This document shows, in pieces, positions 41,874-50,128 of a stretch of DNA of 64,000 bases. How positions within the stretch are numbered: position 1 is the first letter of the stretch; each line of letters opens with the position of its first letter. Origin of the DNA: Planotetraspora phitsanulokensis (lineage in GTDB: Bacteria > Actinomycetota > Actinomycetes > Streptosporangiales > Streptosporangiaceae); NCBI RefSeq assembly GCF_016863295.1, contig NZ_BOOP01000047.1, forward strand, positions 20,453-84,452. The letters run 5' to 3'. The notes beneath the pieces are model-generated. The model saw only the letters and a list, made by a program, of their open reading frames with translations. It had not been told where the DNA came from and did not search any database. The translations under genes were made by a program, and so were the position numbers.

Positions 41874-43438
41874 CAGGAACCGCCCGGCCAGGAGATCTGC
41901 GTGGAGTGGTAGTAGTTGACGCCCATGACGTGCCAGCGCGGGCCCTGGGCGCCGAGCCGCTGCTTGAAGGCCGTCCAGTCGTGGGTCGCCTGCGGCGACC
42001 AGCCCAGCTCCGCCACCGCCGGGAGCCTGGGGAAGGCCATGTAGTCGATGTCGGCGCTCGTGGCGAGGGTCTCGGTCCACAGCGGCGCCTCGACGCCGAG
42101 CACGGAGGAGGCGGCCACGCCCCTGAGGTAGGCGCCGGGGTCCCAGTCGTAGGCGGTCTTGACGTCGATGTAGCCGGCCCAGTTCTGCCCGAGGGTCGTG
42201 CGTGAGTTGTATTTCATGTCGATATAGGTCCGGCTGGCCGGCGACATGATGAGCCGCGTACCGCGCTGGGCGGCCGTGGCCACCGCGGAGTCGCGGGTGG
42301 TGGTTCCCCAGTACTGCGCGACCGTCGACGGCAACGGTGTGGCGTTCACGATGTCGTGCCAGCCGGTGACGGTCTTGCCGTGCGCCGCGACGATCTGCTG
42401 GACCCGGTTGACGAACGCCGCGTAGTCGGCGGGCGCGGTGGAGGCGGCCTCGTCGCCGCCGATGTGCAGGTAGGGGCCCGGTGTGAGGGCCGCGAGCTCC
42501 CCGAAGACCTGGTCGATGAAGGTGTAGGTGAGCTCCTTGGAGGTGCACAGCGAGCTGAAGCCGACGTCGGTGCCGGTGTAGAGCGGCGGGGCGACGCCGT
42601 TGCAGTTGAGTGCCGGGTAGGACGCCAGCGCCGCGTTGGTGTGACCCGGCATGTCGATCTCAGGGACGACCGTGACGAAGCGGGCGGCGGCGTAGGCCAC
42701 GATCTGCTGGTAGTCGGCCTGCGTGTAGTAACCGCCGGGTCCGCCGCCTACGGCGGTGCTGCCGCCGTACGTCGCCAGATTCGGCCAGGAACCGATCGCG
42801 ATGCGCCAGCCCTGGTCGTCGGAAAGGTGCAGGTGCAGGTAGTTGATCTTGTAGAGGGCGAGCTGGTCGATGTAGCGCTCGACCGCGGCCACCGGAAAGA
42901 AGTGCCGGGCCACGTCCAGCATGGCGCCGCGATAGCCGAACCTCGGGTAGTCCACGATGTGGCCGCCGGGCACCGGCCACGGGCCCGGCTGGACCGTCGC
43001 GCTGTCGGCCGCGACGGGCAGAAGCTGGTGCAGGGTCTGCACCCCGTTGGAGAGGCCCGCCGGCTGGTTGGCCCGGATGACGATCGACGTGCCGGTGACG
43101 TCAAGCTGGTAACCCTCGGGTCCGACCGTGGCGGGGGCGCCGGACAGCAGGAGGGAGATGCCGCCGGTGCCGGGCGCGGGGGCGACGGGGATCGGATAAC
43201 CGGTGGAACGGCGCAGAAGTGCGGCGAGCCGGTCGCCGATGCCGGCCGCGGCGGGGTCGGTGTAGACAGCGGTCGAGGTGGTGATGGCGTAGCTCACCCC
43301 GGGGGTCGCGGTCGTGGTGACGGGTACCGGGACGACCGAACCGAACGCGACCGCTGTGGCCGCCACCGCGGGAGGCGCGGCCAGAGAGACGAGGAGAGGG
43401 ACGAGGAGGATCGCGAGGACACGACGGACGTTCAACAA
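41873..43438 (-). CDS. secreted GH20 beta-N-acetylhexosaminidase
   Basis: A 521-residue secreted enzyme. Signal peptide about 1-27 ending AVA; the GH20b N-terminal domain (about 30-155) is followed by the barrel beginning RFGYRGAMLDVARHFFPVAA. The catalytic Asp-Glu pair is in YLHIGGDEAAS, and HLHLSDDQGWRI and VVPEIDMPGHTNAAL are canonical. It releases GlcNAc from chito-oligosaccharides. Start is TTG 43438 with GGAGG just upstream. It is translationally coupled to the GH2 gene and has a DasR-like site in its promoter. Confidence 0.95.
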   Translation of the reverse strand: MLNVRRVLAILLVPLLVSLAAPPAVAATAVAFGSVVPVPVTTTATPGVSYAITTSTAVYTDPAAAGIGDRLAALLRRSTGYPIPVAPAPGTGGISLLLSGAPATVGPEGYQLDVTGTSIVIRANQPAGLSNGVQTLHQLLPVAADSATVQPGPWPVPGGHIVDYPRFGYRGAMLDVARHFFPVAAVERYIDQLALYKINYLHLHLSDDQGWRIAIGSWPNLATYGGSTAVGGGPGGYYTQADYQQIVAYAAARFVTVVPEIDMPGHTNAALASYPALNCNGVAPPLYTGTDVGFSSLCTSKELTYTFIDQVFGELAALTPGPYLHIGGDEAASTAPADYAAFVNRVQQIVAAHGKTVTGWHDIVNATPLPSTVAQYWGTTTRDSAVATAAQRGTRLIMSPASRTYIDMKYNSRTTLGQNWAGYIDVKTAYDWDPGAYLRGVAASSVLGVEAPLWTETLATSADIDYMAFPRLPAVAELGWSPQATHDWTAFKQRLGAQGPRWHVMGVNYYHSTQISWPGGS

Positions 43439-43527
43439 ACGCCTCCGCAGGGGTCCGATGCTGCGTGGTCACTGCTGTCCCCCGTGAGCTCTCGGCCCCA
43501 CGATAAGCGGGCGGGATTCGTTCGTAA

Positions 43528-43539
43528 AGGTCTCTACCA
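43528..43539. promoter_or_regulatory. DasR-like (dre) site AGGTCTCTACCA
   Basis: Matches the dre consensus TGGTCTAGACCA at 10 of 12 positions. It lies 90 bp in front of the GH20 gene and 114 bp from the divergent metallopeptidase gene. DasR is the GlcNAc-responsive GntR regulator of chitin use in streptomycetes and relatives; no dasR gene is in the window. Confidence 0.55.
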
Positions 43540-43652
43540 ATAATCGCTGGGGTGAGCTTTCCGGCGCTCCTGACATCGGTCAGGCGGGTGACAGCAGATC
43601 GTGTCGGCCGTAGATTCGCCATGATTGTTCCTGATTCAAGGAGGATTCTTCG

Positions 43653-44678
43653 GTGAACGCCCCCCGACGCCGTATTCCTGTCGCCTGCCTCGCTCTCGCC
43701 TGTGCGACCGGGCTTCTCACCCCGAGCGCGGCCCACGCCGCCGCCGATCCCACTGCCACCGTCTTCTCCCCCAACCCGGTCCAGAGCACCGGCGACGAAA
43801 CTCTCACCGATGACAAGGACCGCGACGGCGCCGCCTTCGCCGGGGCCTACCGCACAGTCGCACTTACCGACCTGGACGGCTCGGGCACCCTCACAGGGCG
43901 CTACATCACAGTCAAGAGCGAGACCGGCAAGGCCGCCCGCGTCGTGAACGGGGCCTTCCCCGCCTGGCACCGGGACAGTGACCAGTTCGAGCAGGTGATG
44001 GGCTACTACTGGGTCACCACCGCGCAGCAGTACATCCAGTCACTGGGCTTCGGGTCCCGGTTGCGTCCGGTCAACCAGCGCCGGATCGAGCTGCGGATCA
44101 ACCAGTACGGCGGGGACAACTCCTTCTTCAGGGACGACAAGGCCAACATCACCCTCGGCAAGGGCGGCGTGGACGACGGCGAGGACGGAGAAGTGATCGT
44201 CCACGAGTACGGCCACTCGGTCCAGGACGGTCAGGTCACCGGCTTCGGGACCACCCTGGAGTCAGGCTCGATCGGCGAGGCCTTCGGCGACTATCTCGCC
44301 GTCGCCGTGACCAGCTGGAAGGCCGGCACGCCGACGAAGACCCCCGAGGCGTGCGTCGCCGACTGGGACTCCGTCTCCTACACCTCTGGCGTCCCGCATT
44401 GCCTGCGCCGCTTGGACGGCACCAAGCACTACCCCGAGGACGTGGTCGGCGAGGTGCACGCCGACGGTGAGATCTGGTCCTCGGCGTTGTACGAGATCCG
44501 CACCAAGCTGGGCGACCGTTCGGCAAGCACGATCATCATCGACGCGCAGTTCGACTTCACCAAGGACATCACCTTCCACGCGGCGGCCGAGGCCACCGTC
44601 GCCGCCGCTCAGCGACACGGTGGCGCCACGGCGGCCGGCGTGGTGCGAGCCGCGTTCACCTCCCGCGGCCTGCTCTGA
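43653..44678 (+). CDS. secreted zinc metallopeptidase (gluzincin; fungalysin/thermolysin-like)
   Basis: A 341-residue secreted protein with signal peptide (about 1-30, ending AHAAA). The zinc motif is VIVHEYGHSVQD (HExxH) and the third ligand is the Glu in GSIGEAFGDYLAVAV, the M4/M36 gluzincin pattern. It is shorter than thermolysin or fungalysin precursors and has only a short pro-region with strands AYRTVALTDLDGSGTLTG, so it may be a minimal member. GTG 43653 is preceded by AAGGAGG. It shares a promoter region with the GH20 operon. Confidence 0.85.
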   Translation: MNAPRRRIPVACLALACATGLLTPSAAHAAADPTATVFSPNPVQSTGDETLTDDKDRDGAAFAGAYRTVALTDLDGSGTLTGRYITVKSETGKAARVVNGAFPAWHRDSDQFEQVMGYYWVTTAQQYIQSLGFGSRLRPVNQRRIELRINQYGGDNSFFRDDKANITLGKGGVDDGEDGEVIVHEYGHSVQDGQVTGFGTTLESGSIGEAFGDYLAVAVTSWKAGTPTKTPEACVADWDSVSYTSGVPHCLRRLDGTKHYPEDVVGEVHADGEIWSSALYEIRTKLGDRSASTIIIDAQFDFTKDITFHAAAEATVAAAQRHGGATAAGVVRAAFTSRGLL

Positions 44679-44764
44679 ACCTGCGCCGATCCTGAACCTG
44701 CGCCTGCTCTGACCTGCCCCGATTCTGAGTTCCTCCGACCCTCGGCCTGCGCTGATGCCGGATC

Positions 44765-44797
44765 GCCGGGGGCCGCCGGTGCACGACGGCCCCCGGC
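44765..44797. terminator. strong bidirectional stem-loop
   Basis: Perfect 11-bp stem GCCGGGGGCCG / CGGCCCCCGGC with an 11-nt loop, between the convergent metallopeptidase and chitinase genes. Confidence 0.75.
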
Positions 44798-44803
44798 GGG
44801 CGC

Positions 44804-45874
44804 TCAACTCTGCCGCAGGGCGGGCATCGGAATCGGAATGGAGTAAGCCGTCGCGCCGCCGCCCACGCCGCCCTCGCACGTGTTGGGCGGCAGGGTGGTC
44901 ACGCCGCGGGTGGAGGGCCGCTCCGCCGCCCAGAACATGTAGCCGAGCAGTCCCGAGCTCGTTCCCGCGCCGTTCGGCGCGGCCGTCTGGACGAAGGTGC
45001 CGGTGCTGTTCTGCAGCGACGCACCGAAGGCGGTGCACTCGGGGAGGACCTTGTTCCCCTCGGCGATGTAGAGGCTGCCGGTGAACTTGGCGGGAGCCAG
45101 CGGCGGGATCGGCGGGGCGTAGGTCGGCTTGCCGTCCAGGTGCTCCTGCCAGTTGGCGATCGCGGCGGAAGCACTCGGCTGGCGGGCGGGAACCATCGCG
45201 TTGGCGTAGTCCAGGACCGGCGCGGTCGTGCGCAGCCAGTCCGCCGTCGCCTTCCTGCCGATGTCGATCAGCCATCGATCGCCTGCGGCCAGGTCGATGG
45301 TCAGGCGCGCCGCGTGGTTGGCTCCCGTGGCGTCGTACGGCAGGACGGCACGGTAGGCGTCGATGAAGGACTGCAGGCCCGCGAGGTCGGCGCCGCTGTT
45401 CTCCTCGTAGTCGATCTCGATGCCGACGCCGAGCCGCTGGGCCACCTCGGCGGCGTTGCGGCCGAACTGGGCCGCGTTCTCCGCCAAGGCCGCGTTCCAC
45501 GCGTCGGTGTAGGTGATGCCGCCGATGGACAGCATGACCCGGATGCCGCGGCTCTTGAAGTAGTTCACGATGTCGGCGGTCATGCCGCGCGGAACCCCGT
45601 CGAGGGTCTGGGCGTCGGTCGTCTTGTGCAGCAGCTTCACCGGGTGGACGAAGCTGAGCACCACGACGTTGACAGAGGGACGGCCGTCGCCTCGGTCGAT
45701 GAGCCAGTGGTTCTTCTGGTCGAACTCGCTCACATCACGGACGGCGCCCCAGATGCAGGCGTCGTTGCCGCAGTGCCATGACCCGTAGACCTGCATCGGG
45801 GTGGCCGCGGCCCTGGCAGGGACCGCGATGAGGAGGGGGACGAGTAAGCAGACAAGAGCGGCCAGACGGCGCAT
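44804..45874 (-). CDS. secreted GH18 chitinase-like protein
   Basis: A 356-residue secreted protein: signal peptide about 1-22 (LVCLLVPLLIAVPARA), then a GH18 barrel with VNVVVLSFVHP, the SxGG motif VMLSIGGITYTD and the catalytic strand GVGIEIDYEENSG, where the final Glu is the general acid. The canonical DxxDxDxE reads GxEIDYE, so the first Asp of the motif is not present and activity may be unusual. GGGAGG precedes ATG 45874. With the GH20 and GH2 genes it completes a chitin/chitosan breakdown set. Confidence 0.85.
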   Translation of the reverse strand: MRRLAALVCLLVPLLIAVPARAAATPMQVYGSWHCGNDACIWGAVRDVSEFDQKNHWLIDRGDGRPSVNVVVLSFVHPVKLLHKTTDAQTLDGVPRGMTADIVNYFKSRGIRVMLSIGGITYTDAWNAALAENAAQFGRNAAEVAQRLGVGIEIDYEENSGADLAGLQSFIDAYRAVLPYDATGANHAARLTIDLAAGDRWLIDIGRKATADWLRTTAPVLDYANAMVPARQPSASAAIANWQEHLDGKPTYAPPIPPLAPAKFTGSLYIAEGNKVLPECTAFGASLQNSTGTFVQTAAPNGAGTSSGLLGYMFWAAERPSTRGVTTLPPNTCEGGVGGGATAYSIPIPMPALRQS

Positions 45875-45955
45875 GCCAACCTCCCGTGAAAGGAATTGTA
45901 AAGAAGGTTAGCTGTTGCGGGCGCGGCGGTCCCTCACCAAAAGGGAAGAAAGCAC

Positions 45956-46003
45956 ATGATCCACACGGTCGTCCTCGTGTTACCCGAGGGCGTGGAGCCG
46001 GCA
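45956..46003 (+). pseudogene. possible start of a lost GlxA-type AraC regulator
   Basis: ATG 45956, with GGGAAG upstream, begins MIHTVVLVLPEGVEP, which looks like the start of DJ-1/PfpI-AraC (GlxA) regulators, but the frame continues as non-homologous sequence. Only about 15 codons support the idea. Confidence 0.25.
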
Positions 46004-46057
46004 TGCGGGTCCGTGCGATCCCGCCGTTCCTTCGCAGGTGTGGCACTGCCTTCCTGG

Positions 46058-46801
46058 TCAACGGGGGCGAGTAGATGTGATGAGCGCGGCGATGGCGTCG
46101 AGGATGCGGTCGAGCCCGTGCCGGAAGCGCTCGCCGGGGCCGAGATGGGCGGTGCGGGAGTCCAGAACCGACCGGCTGAACAGCGGGAACGCGCCCGATT
46201 CGACGACCTGCCGCACGTACGGCCCCATGTAGTCCCGCTTCCAGCGCTCGGGGTCCAGGCCGGTACGGCGGGCCTCCTCCAGCCAGCCGATCTCGCGACG
46301 GATCGCGCTGTGGATGTAGTCGTTGAGCATGCCGACGAATCCGGTGATGTCGTCGATGTCGAGTCCGATCCGCTCGAACGCGCCGAGCGCGAACTCGTGC
46401 ACGCGCAGCAGGTGGGGACCCAGCGTCGGCCGACTGGTGAGCAGCGCGATCAGCCAGGGATGACGTAGGCCTGCGGCGCGGATCTGCTGGGCCAGCAGCG
46501 TCAGGGCGGAGCGCCAGTCACCGGAGGGGTGGTCGGGGAGCTCGATCTCGCTCATCGCCAGGTCGATCATGAGGTCGAACAGGTCGTCGCGCCGGGGCAC
46601 GTAGCGGTAGAGCGACATGGCGCCGGTGCCCAGCTCGGACGCGATCCGCCGCATGGTCGCGGCTTCCACGCCCTCCGCGTCGGCGATCCCGACGGCGGTC
46701 CGGGTGATCTGGTCCCGGCTGTAGCCGGGACGCCGCCCTGGTCCGGAGCGCTCGTGCAGCTCCGGCTGCATCCAGATGCTGGTCGGTTCCTCGTCGGCCA
46801 C
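46058..46801 (-). CDS. TetR-family regulator with TetR_C-like effector domain
   Basis: A 247-residue regulator. YSRDQITRTAVGIADAEG and RRIASELGTGAMSLYRYVPR form the TetR helix-turn-helix, here beginning about residue 33 after an acidic/polar leader. The C-terminal domain resembles TetR_C (GLRHPWLIALLTSRPTLGPH, LDPERWKRDYMGPYV). GTG 46801 with GGGAGG six bases upstream is preferred; ATG 46828 is also in frame. A large palindrome at 46851 lies between it and the divergent SDR gene, its probable target. Confidence 0.9.
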   Translation of the reverse strand: MADEEPTSIWMQPELHERSGPGRRPGYSRDQITRTAVGIADAEGVEAATMRRIASELGTGAMSLYRYVPRRDDLFDLMIDLAMSEIELPDHPSGDWRSALTLLAQQIRAAGLRHPWLIALLTSRPTLGPHLLRVHEFALGAFERIGLDIDDITGFVGMLNDYIHSAIRREIGWLEEARRTGLDPERWKRDYMGPYVRQVVESGAFPLFSRSVLDSRTAHLGPGERFRHGLDRILDAIAALITSTRPR

Positions 46802-46850
46802 CCGCGCCCTCCCTCTATTTGCGTACATGGTACCTGAATGGCTATGGTCT

Positions 46851-46875
46851 ATTTCGCGTACTACGTACTCGAAAT
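46851..46875. promoter_or_regulatory. 25-bp palindrome, probable TetR operator
   Basis: Arms ATTTCGnGTAC and GTACnCGAAAT around a 3-bp centre, 50 bp upstream of the TetR gene start. Confidence 0.65.
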
Positions 46876-47035
46876 GGAGGACGTGTGGATCGACCTCTTC
46901 GCACGGGCGTGATCGGGCGTGCTGTTCGGCATGATCACGGCCCGTCGGCCCGGCCCCGACACCCTCCTGGACCAAGTGAGCCGGTGGGCGCGGATCCTGC
47001 GCGATGCCGAGAGCACCACCCCCTACTTCGCATGA
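46874..47035 (+). pseudogene. short open frame interrupted by an in-frame stop
   Basis: ATG 46874 starts MEDVWIDLFARA, ends at TGA 46910, and the same frame continues SGVLFGMITARRPG and LLDQVSRWARILRDAESTTP to a stop at 47033. The composition of the second part looks natural, but I recognise no family. It may be the end of a lost gene co-directional with the SDR gene. Confidence 0.3.
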
Positions 47036-47045
47036 ACGGAGCGGT

Positions 47046-47804
47046 ATGATCATGAGGAGATTGACCGGAAAGACGGTGTTGGTGACCGGCGCGAGCCGGG
47101 GCATCGGCCGCGCGATCGCCACCCGGCTGGCCCGCGAAGGCGCCCGCGTCGCCGTGCATTACGGCGGCGACCACGCGGCCGCCAAGGACACCGTCACCGC
47201 CATCGAAGCGGTCGGCGGGCAGGCCTTCGCCGTCCAGGCCGAGCTGGGCGCGCCGGGTGACGCCGAAGCCCTGTGGGCCGGCTTCGACGCTCACGCCGAC
47301 GGGCTGGACATCCTGGTCAACAACGCGGGCATCCTCGGCGGCCAGGCCGAGATCGGCGGCGTCACCCGCAAGGGCTTCGAGCGCCTGTTCGCGGTCAACG
47401 CCACCGCCCCGTTCTTCATCACCCAGCTCGCCCTGCCACGGCTACGCGACGGCGGCCGGATCATCACCGTGGGCACCATGCTGACCCGAGGAGCGGCCAT
47501 GCCCAGGGCGGTCGACTACGCCATGTCCAAGGCCGCACTCGATGTCCTCACCGTCGCCCTGGCCAAGCAGCTCGGGCCACGCGGCATCACGGTCAACATC
47601 GTGGCCCCAGGCGTCATCGACACCGACATGCACCAGGGACGCCTGGTCGGCGAGGCCTTGGCCTGGCTGTCGTCGCAGACACCACTTGGCCGGCTGGGCA
47701 CACCGGAGGATGTGGCCGACACCGTCGCCTTCCTGGCCTCCGACGACAGCCGCTATGTCACTGGACACCGCCTCGACGTCTCCGGCGGGACGACCATGTC
47801 GTAG
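47046..47804 (+). CDS. short-chain dehydrogenase/reductase (FabG-like)
   Basis: A 252-residue SDR. TVLVTGASRGIGRAIATRLA is the NADP-type cofactor motif (basic residue in the loop), DILVNNAGILGG the NNAG motif, and the active site is VGTML plus YAMSK. YVTGHRLDVSGGTTMS is the typical end. Likely reduces a quinone or keto substrate under control of the divergent TetR gene. ATG 47046 follows GGAGCGG; a longer frame from 47004 is less likely. Confidence 0.92.
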   Translation: MIMRRLTGKTVLVTGASRGIGRAIATRLAREGARVAVHYGGDHAAAKDTVTAIEAVGGQAFAVQAELGAPGDAEALWAGFDAHADGLDILVNNAGILGGQAEIGGVTRKGFERLFAVNATAPFFITQLALPRLRDGGRIITVGTMLTRGAAMPRAVDYAMSKAALDVLTVALAKQLGPRGITVNIVAPGVIDTDMHQGRLVGEALAWLSSQTPLGRLGTPEDVADTVAFLASDDSRYVTGHRLDVSGGTTMS

Positions 47805-47877
47805 CCCCACGCAACCGAGGTGCCCGGCGTACGTCTGCCCATCACGGCGCGTTTCCCGTGGTGGACGTGACTCGGCC

Positions 47878-48561
47878 TCAGGGTTCGCGGGCGCGGAGGT
47901 ACGCGTCCAGATCGGCGGCGCCCTTGAGCATGGCGCGGCCCCGGGCGGACAGGCGGGCCTGCCAGTCGCGCAGGGTCGACTCCAGCGGGGCGACGCCTCC
48001 GGCGGAGCGGACCTGAGCGATCAGCGGGGCGATCTGCTCCAGCAGGTAGCCGCCCCGTCTGAGCTGGTGGGCCAGCCGGACGTCCCGTACGTCGGCCGCG
48101 CTGTAGACCCGGTAGCCCGTCTGCGGGTCGCGGCGCGGCTGGACCAGCCCGGCGTTCTCCCATTTGCGCAGAGTGGCAGGGCGGAGGCCGAGCCTCCTGG
48201 CCAGGGGGCCGATGAACGTGTCGCCGCGTTCCTGCGGTACGGGCGCCAGATCGCGGAGCGCGGCCTCGACGGCCTGGAGAGTGCGGCGGTCGTCGAGGAG
48301 TTGGCCGTGGCTCTCGTCGATGAGCCGCAGCGCGTCCTCGGTGGCACCCCGGTTGAACGCCTGCATGATCGACGTGGCCGTGTGGTGACCGTGCCCGGGC
48401 ACGAGGGCGAGAAACGCGCGCAGGGCTTGCGCGTGCAGCGGCGTGTAGGTGCGGTAGCCGTGGACGGTGCGTTCGGCGGCGGGCAGGATGCCGGCGTCCT
48501 CGTAGTTCCTGATCGCCTGGGTGGACAGGCCGTGCTCGCGCGCCAGGTCCACTGGCCTCAT
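47878..48561 (-). CDS. transcriptional regulator with two MerR-type helix-turn-helix domains
   Basis: A 227-residue protein with a MerR domain at residues 1-70 (LAREHGLSTQAIRNYEDAGI, GYRTYTPLHAQALRAFLAL) and a second one at about 118-190 (RRLGLRPATLRKWENAGLVQ, TGYRVYSAADVRDVRLAHQL). Duplicated MerR domains in one chain occur in TioE-like regulators. No metal-binding cysteines are seen. A perfect TTCAACG/CGTTGAA palindrome lies between it and the divergent erythromycin-esterase-like gene, the likely target. ATG 48561 has a poor ribosome-binding site. Confidence 0.88.
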   Translation of the reverse strand: MRPVDLAREHGLSTQAIRNYEDAGILPAAERTVHGYRTYTPLHAQALRAFLALVPGHGHHTATSIMQAFNRGATEDALRLIDESHGQLLDDRRTLQAVEAALRDLAPVPQERGDTFIGPLARRLGLRPATLRKWENAGLVQPRRDPQTGYRVYSAADVRDVRLAHQLRRGGYLLEQIAPLIAQVRSAGGVAPLESTLRDWQARLSARGRAMLKGAADLDAYLRAREP

Positions 48562-48631
48562 GGATGCATCACCGATTGAAGGTCCATTGCGATGAGAGCG
48601 GGGATTTTCACGGAAAAGTTTACATCGAAGG

Positions 48632-48649
48632 TTCAACGATACCGTTGAA
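48632..48649. promoter_or_regulatory. TTCAACG-N4-CGTTGAA palindrome, probable MerR-type operator
   Basis: Perfect 7-bp arms, ending 4 bp before the ATG at 48653. A related CGATTGAAGG half-site lies at about 48573 near the regulator start. The site overlaps the translation initiation region of the esterase-like gene, so binding there would repress or, in MerR fashion, twist the promoter. Confidence 0.6.
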
Positions 48650-48652
48650 GGT

Positions 48653-49810
48653 ATGGATATCAAGGACATGGCCCGACCGCTCGATGGCGCGGGCGTCTCG
48701 GCGTTCCTCCGGTCGCTTCCCGCCCGGCCCCTGCTGCTCGGCCTGGGCGAGGCCAGGCACTTCGTGGGCGAGCTTGGCGAGTTGCGCAACGAGATCTTCC
48801 GGCATCTGGTCGAGCACGAGGGCTACCGGTCGTTCGCCATCGAGAGCGACTGTCTCATGGGCCTCGTGGTGGACGACCACATCACAACGGGCGCGGACAC
48901 GCTCGATGACGTCATGGAACGCGGCTTCAGCCACGGCTTCGGCGCGTCACCGGCCAACCGCGAGCTCGTGCGCTGGATGCGGGCGTACAACGAGGAGCAT
49001 GACGAAAAGCTCCGGTTCTTCGGGTTCGACGGCCCTCTGGAGTATTGGGCGGCGAGCCCGCGCCAGGCGCTCACCGCCCTCCACGCCCTCCTCGACGGCC
49101 CGCTCCCCTGCACCCGGGAAACCCTCGACACGCTGCTGGGCCCGGACGACCGGTGGTCGAACGAGGCCGCGGCCATGGATCCGTCCCAGTCGATCGGCCG
49201 GTCCGCTGAAGCCCAGCGGCTGCGACTGATCGCCGACGACCTGGTGGCGCTGCTCGACACGCAGGTGCCGCGGCTGAGCGCGGAGGACAGGGAGCGGGCG
49301 GCACTGTACGGGCGCACCGCCACCGGCCTGCTCCGCTACCACCACTGGATGGCCGACACGTCCCCGGTACGGTGGCCCCGGCTGTCGGCCCTGCGGGACG
49401 CGATGATGGCCGCCAACCTGCGTGCCGTCGCCGAGCACGGCCCGGCCCTGGTCTTCGGTCACAACCTCCACCTGCAGCGGAACAAGAGCCTCATGCCGTT
49501 CGGGGACCAACTGCTGGAGTGGTGGAGCGCGGGAGCGATCACCGCGACGCACCTGGGCGACCGGTACGCCTTCCTGGCCTCGGCTCTCGGCACGGCCGGC
49601 GACGACACCCCGCCCCCGGACACCGTCGAGGGCATCCTGTCCATGCTCCCGTGGGACCTCTCCCTCATCGACGCCCGCCGTCTGGCCGAGACGATCACGA
49701 AGCCCGCCCCGCGCATCTCCCAAGATTTCCGCTATTTCCCGCTGGACCCGGCCCAGCTCGACATGATCGACGGCGTCGTCTTCCTCAAGCAGGCTGTCAG
49801 GCTGGACTGA
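48653..49810 (+). CDS. erythromycin esterase-like hydrolase
   Basis: A 385-residue protein of the erythromycin-esterase superfamily. LLLGLGEARHFVGELGEL carries the GExxH motif, FAIESD the conserved acid, and GPALVFGHNLHLQR the second His block; these surround the active site in Ere enzymes. Known Ere proteins open the macrolactone ring, but many family members in actinomycetes have unknown substrates. The divergent double-MerR gene suggests drug-inducible expression. Confidence 0.88.
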   Translation: MDIKDMARPLDGAGVSAFLRSLPARPLLLGLGEARHFVGELGELRNEIFRHLVEHEGYRSFAIESDCLMGLVVDDHITTGADTLDDVMERGFSHGFGASPANRELVRWMRAYNEEHDEKLRFFGFDGPLEYWAASPRQALTALHALLDGPLPCTRETLDTLLGPDDRWSNEAAAMDPSQSIGRSAEAQRLRLIADDLVALLDTQVPRLSAEDRERAALYGRTATGLLRYHHWMADTSPVRWPRLSALRDAMMAANLRAVAEHGPALVFGHNLHLQRNKSLMPFGDQLLEWWSAGAITATHLGDRYAFLASALGTAGDDTPPPDTVEGILSMLPWDLSLIDARRLAETITKPAPRISQDFRYFPLDPAQLDMIDGVVFLKQAVRLD

Positions 49811-50128
49811 CAGGTCCTCGTGATCGCGTTGCGGGCCTGGTGCACCAGGCCTGCAGGCGACGCCGCCCGCCTGGTGCCGGGCGCTGACCGACCCGGCGAT
49901 CGGTGGGTCGAACGGATCCCTTCCTTGATCGAGCGCGGCTCTGCCGACTGTGCCCCATGCGCAGGTTGGGAGGAGTTGTCACCCCGCGATGAAGCGGTAC
50001 CTGACCAGGGTCGATAGCCTCGGAAGTGAGTCCGTACGCATGCCCGTCCATCATGGGCATGCCGCCCTGATCGAGAGTCACGTCGCCGGCCAGGCGAGTG
50101 CTCAGACGACCAGGAGGGGAGGACGATC
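49811..50128. other. intergenic region with an 18-bp perfect palindrome
   Basis: Noncoding as far as I can see. GGCCTGG-TGCA-CCAGGCC at 49834-49851, about 24 bp after the esterase stop codon, is a likely terminator or binding site. A ribosome-binding site (GGAGGGGAGG) for the next gene lies at 50111. Confidence 0.5.

Noticed and set aside
39261..42548. Single 1095-residue protein reading through from 42548
   Set aside because: Its first 225 residues are an antisense-like shadow frame of the GH20 gene; the real start with a signal peptide is ATG 41873, overlapping the GH20 stop.
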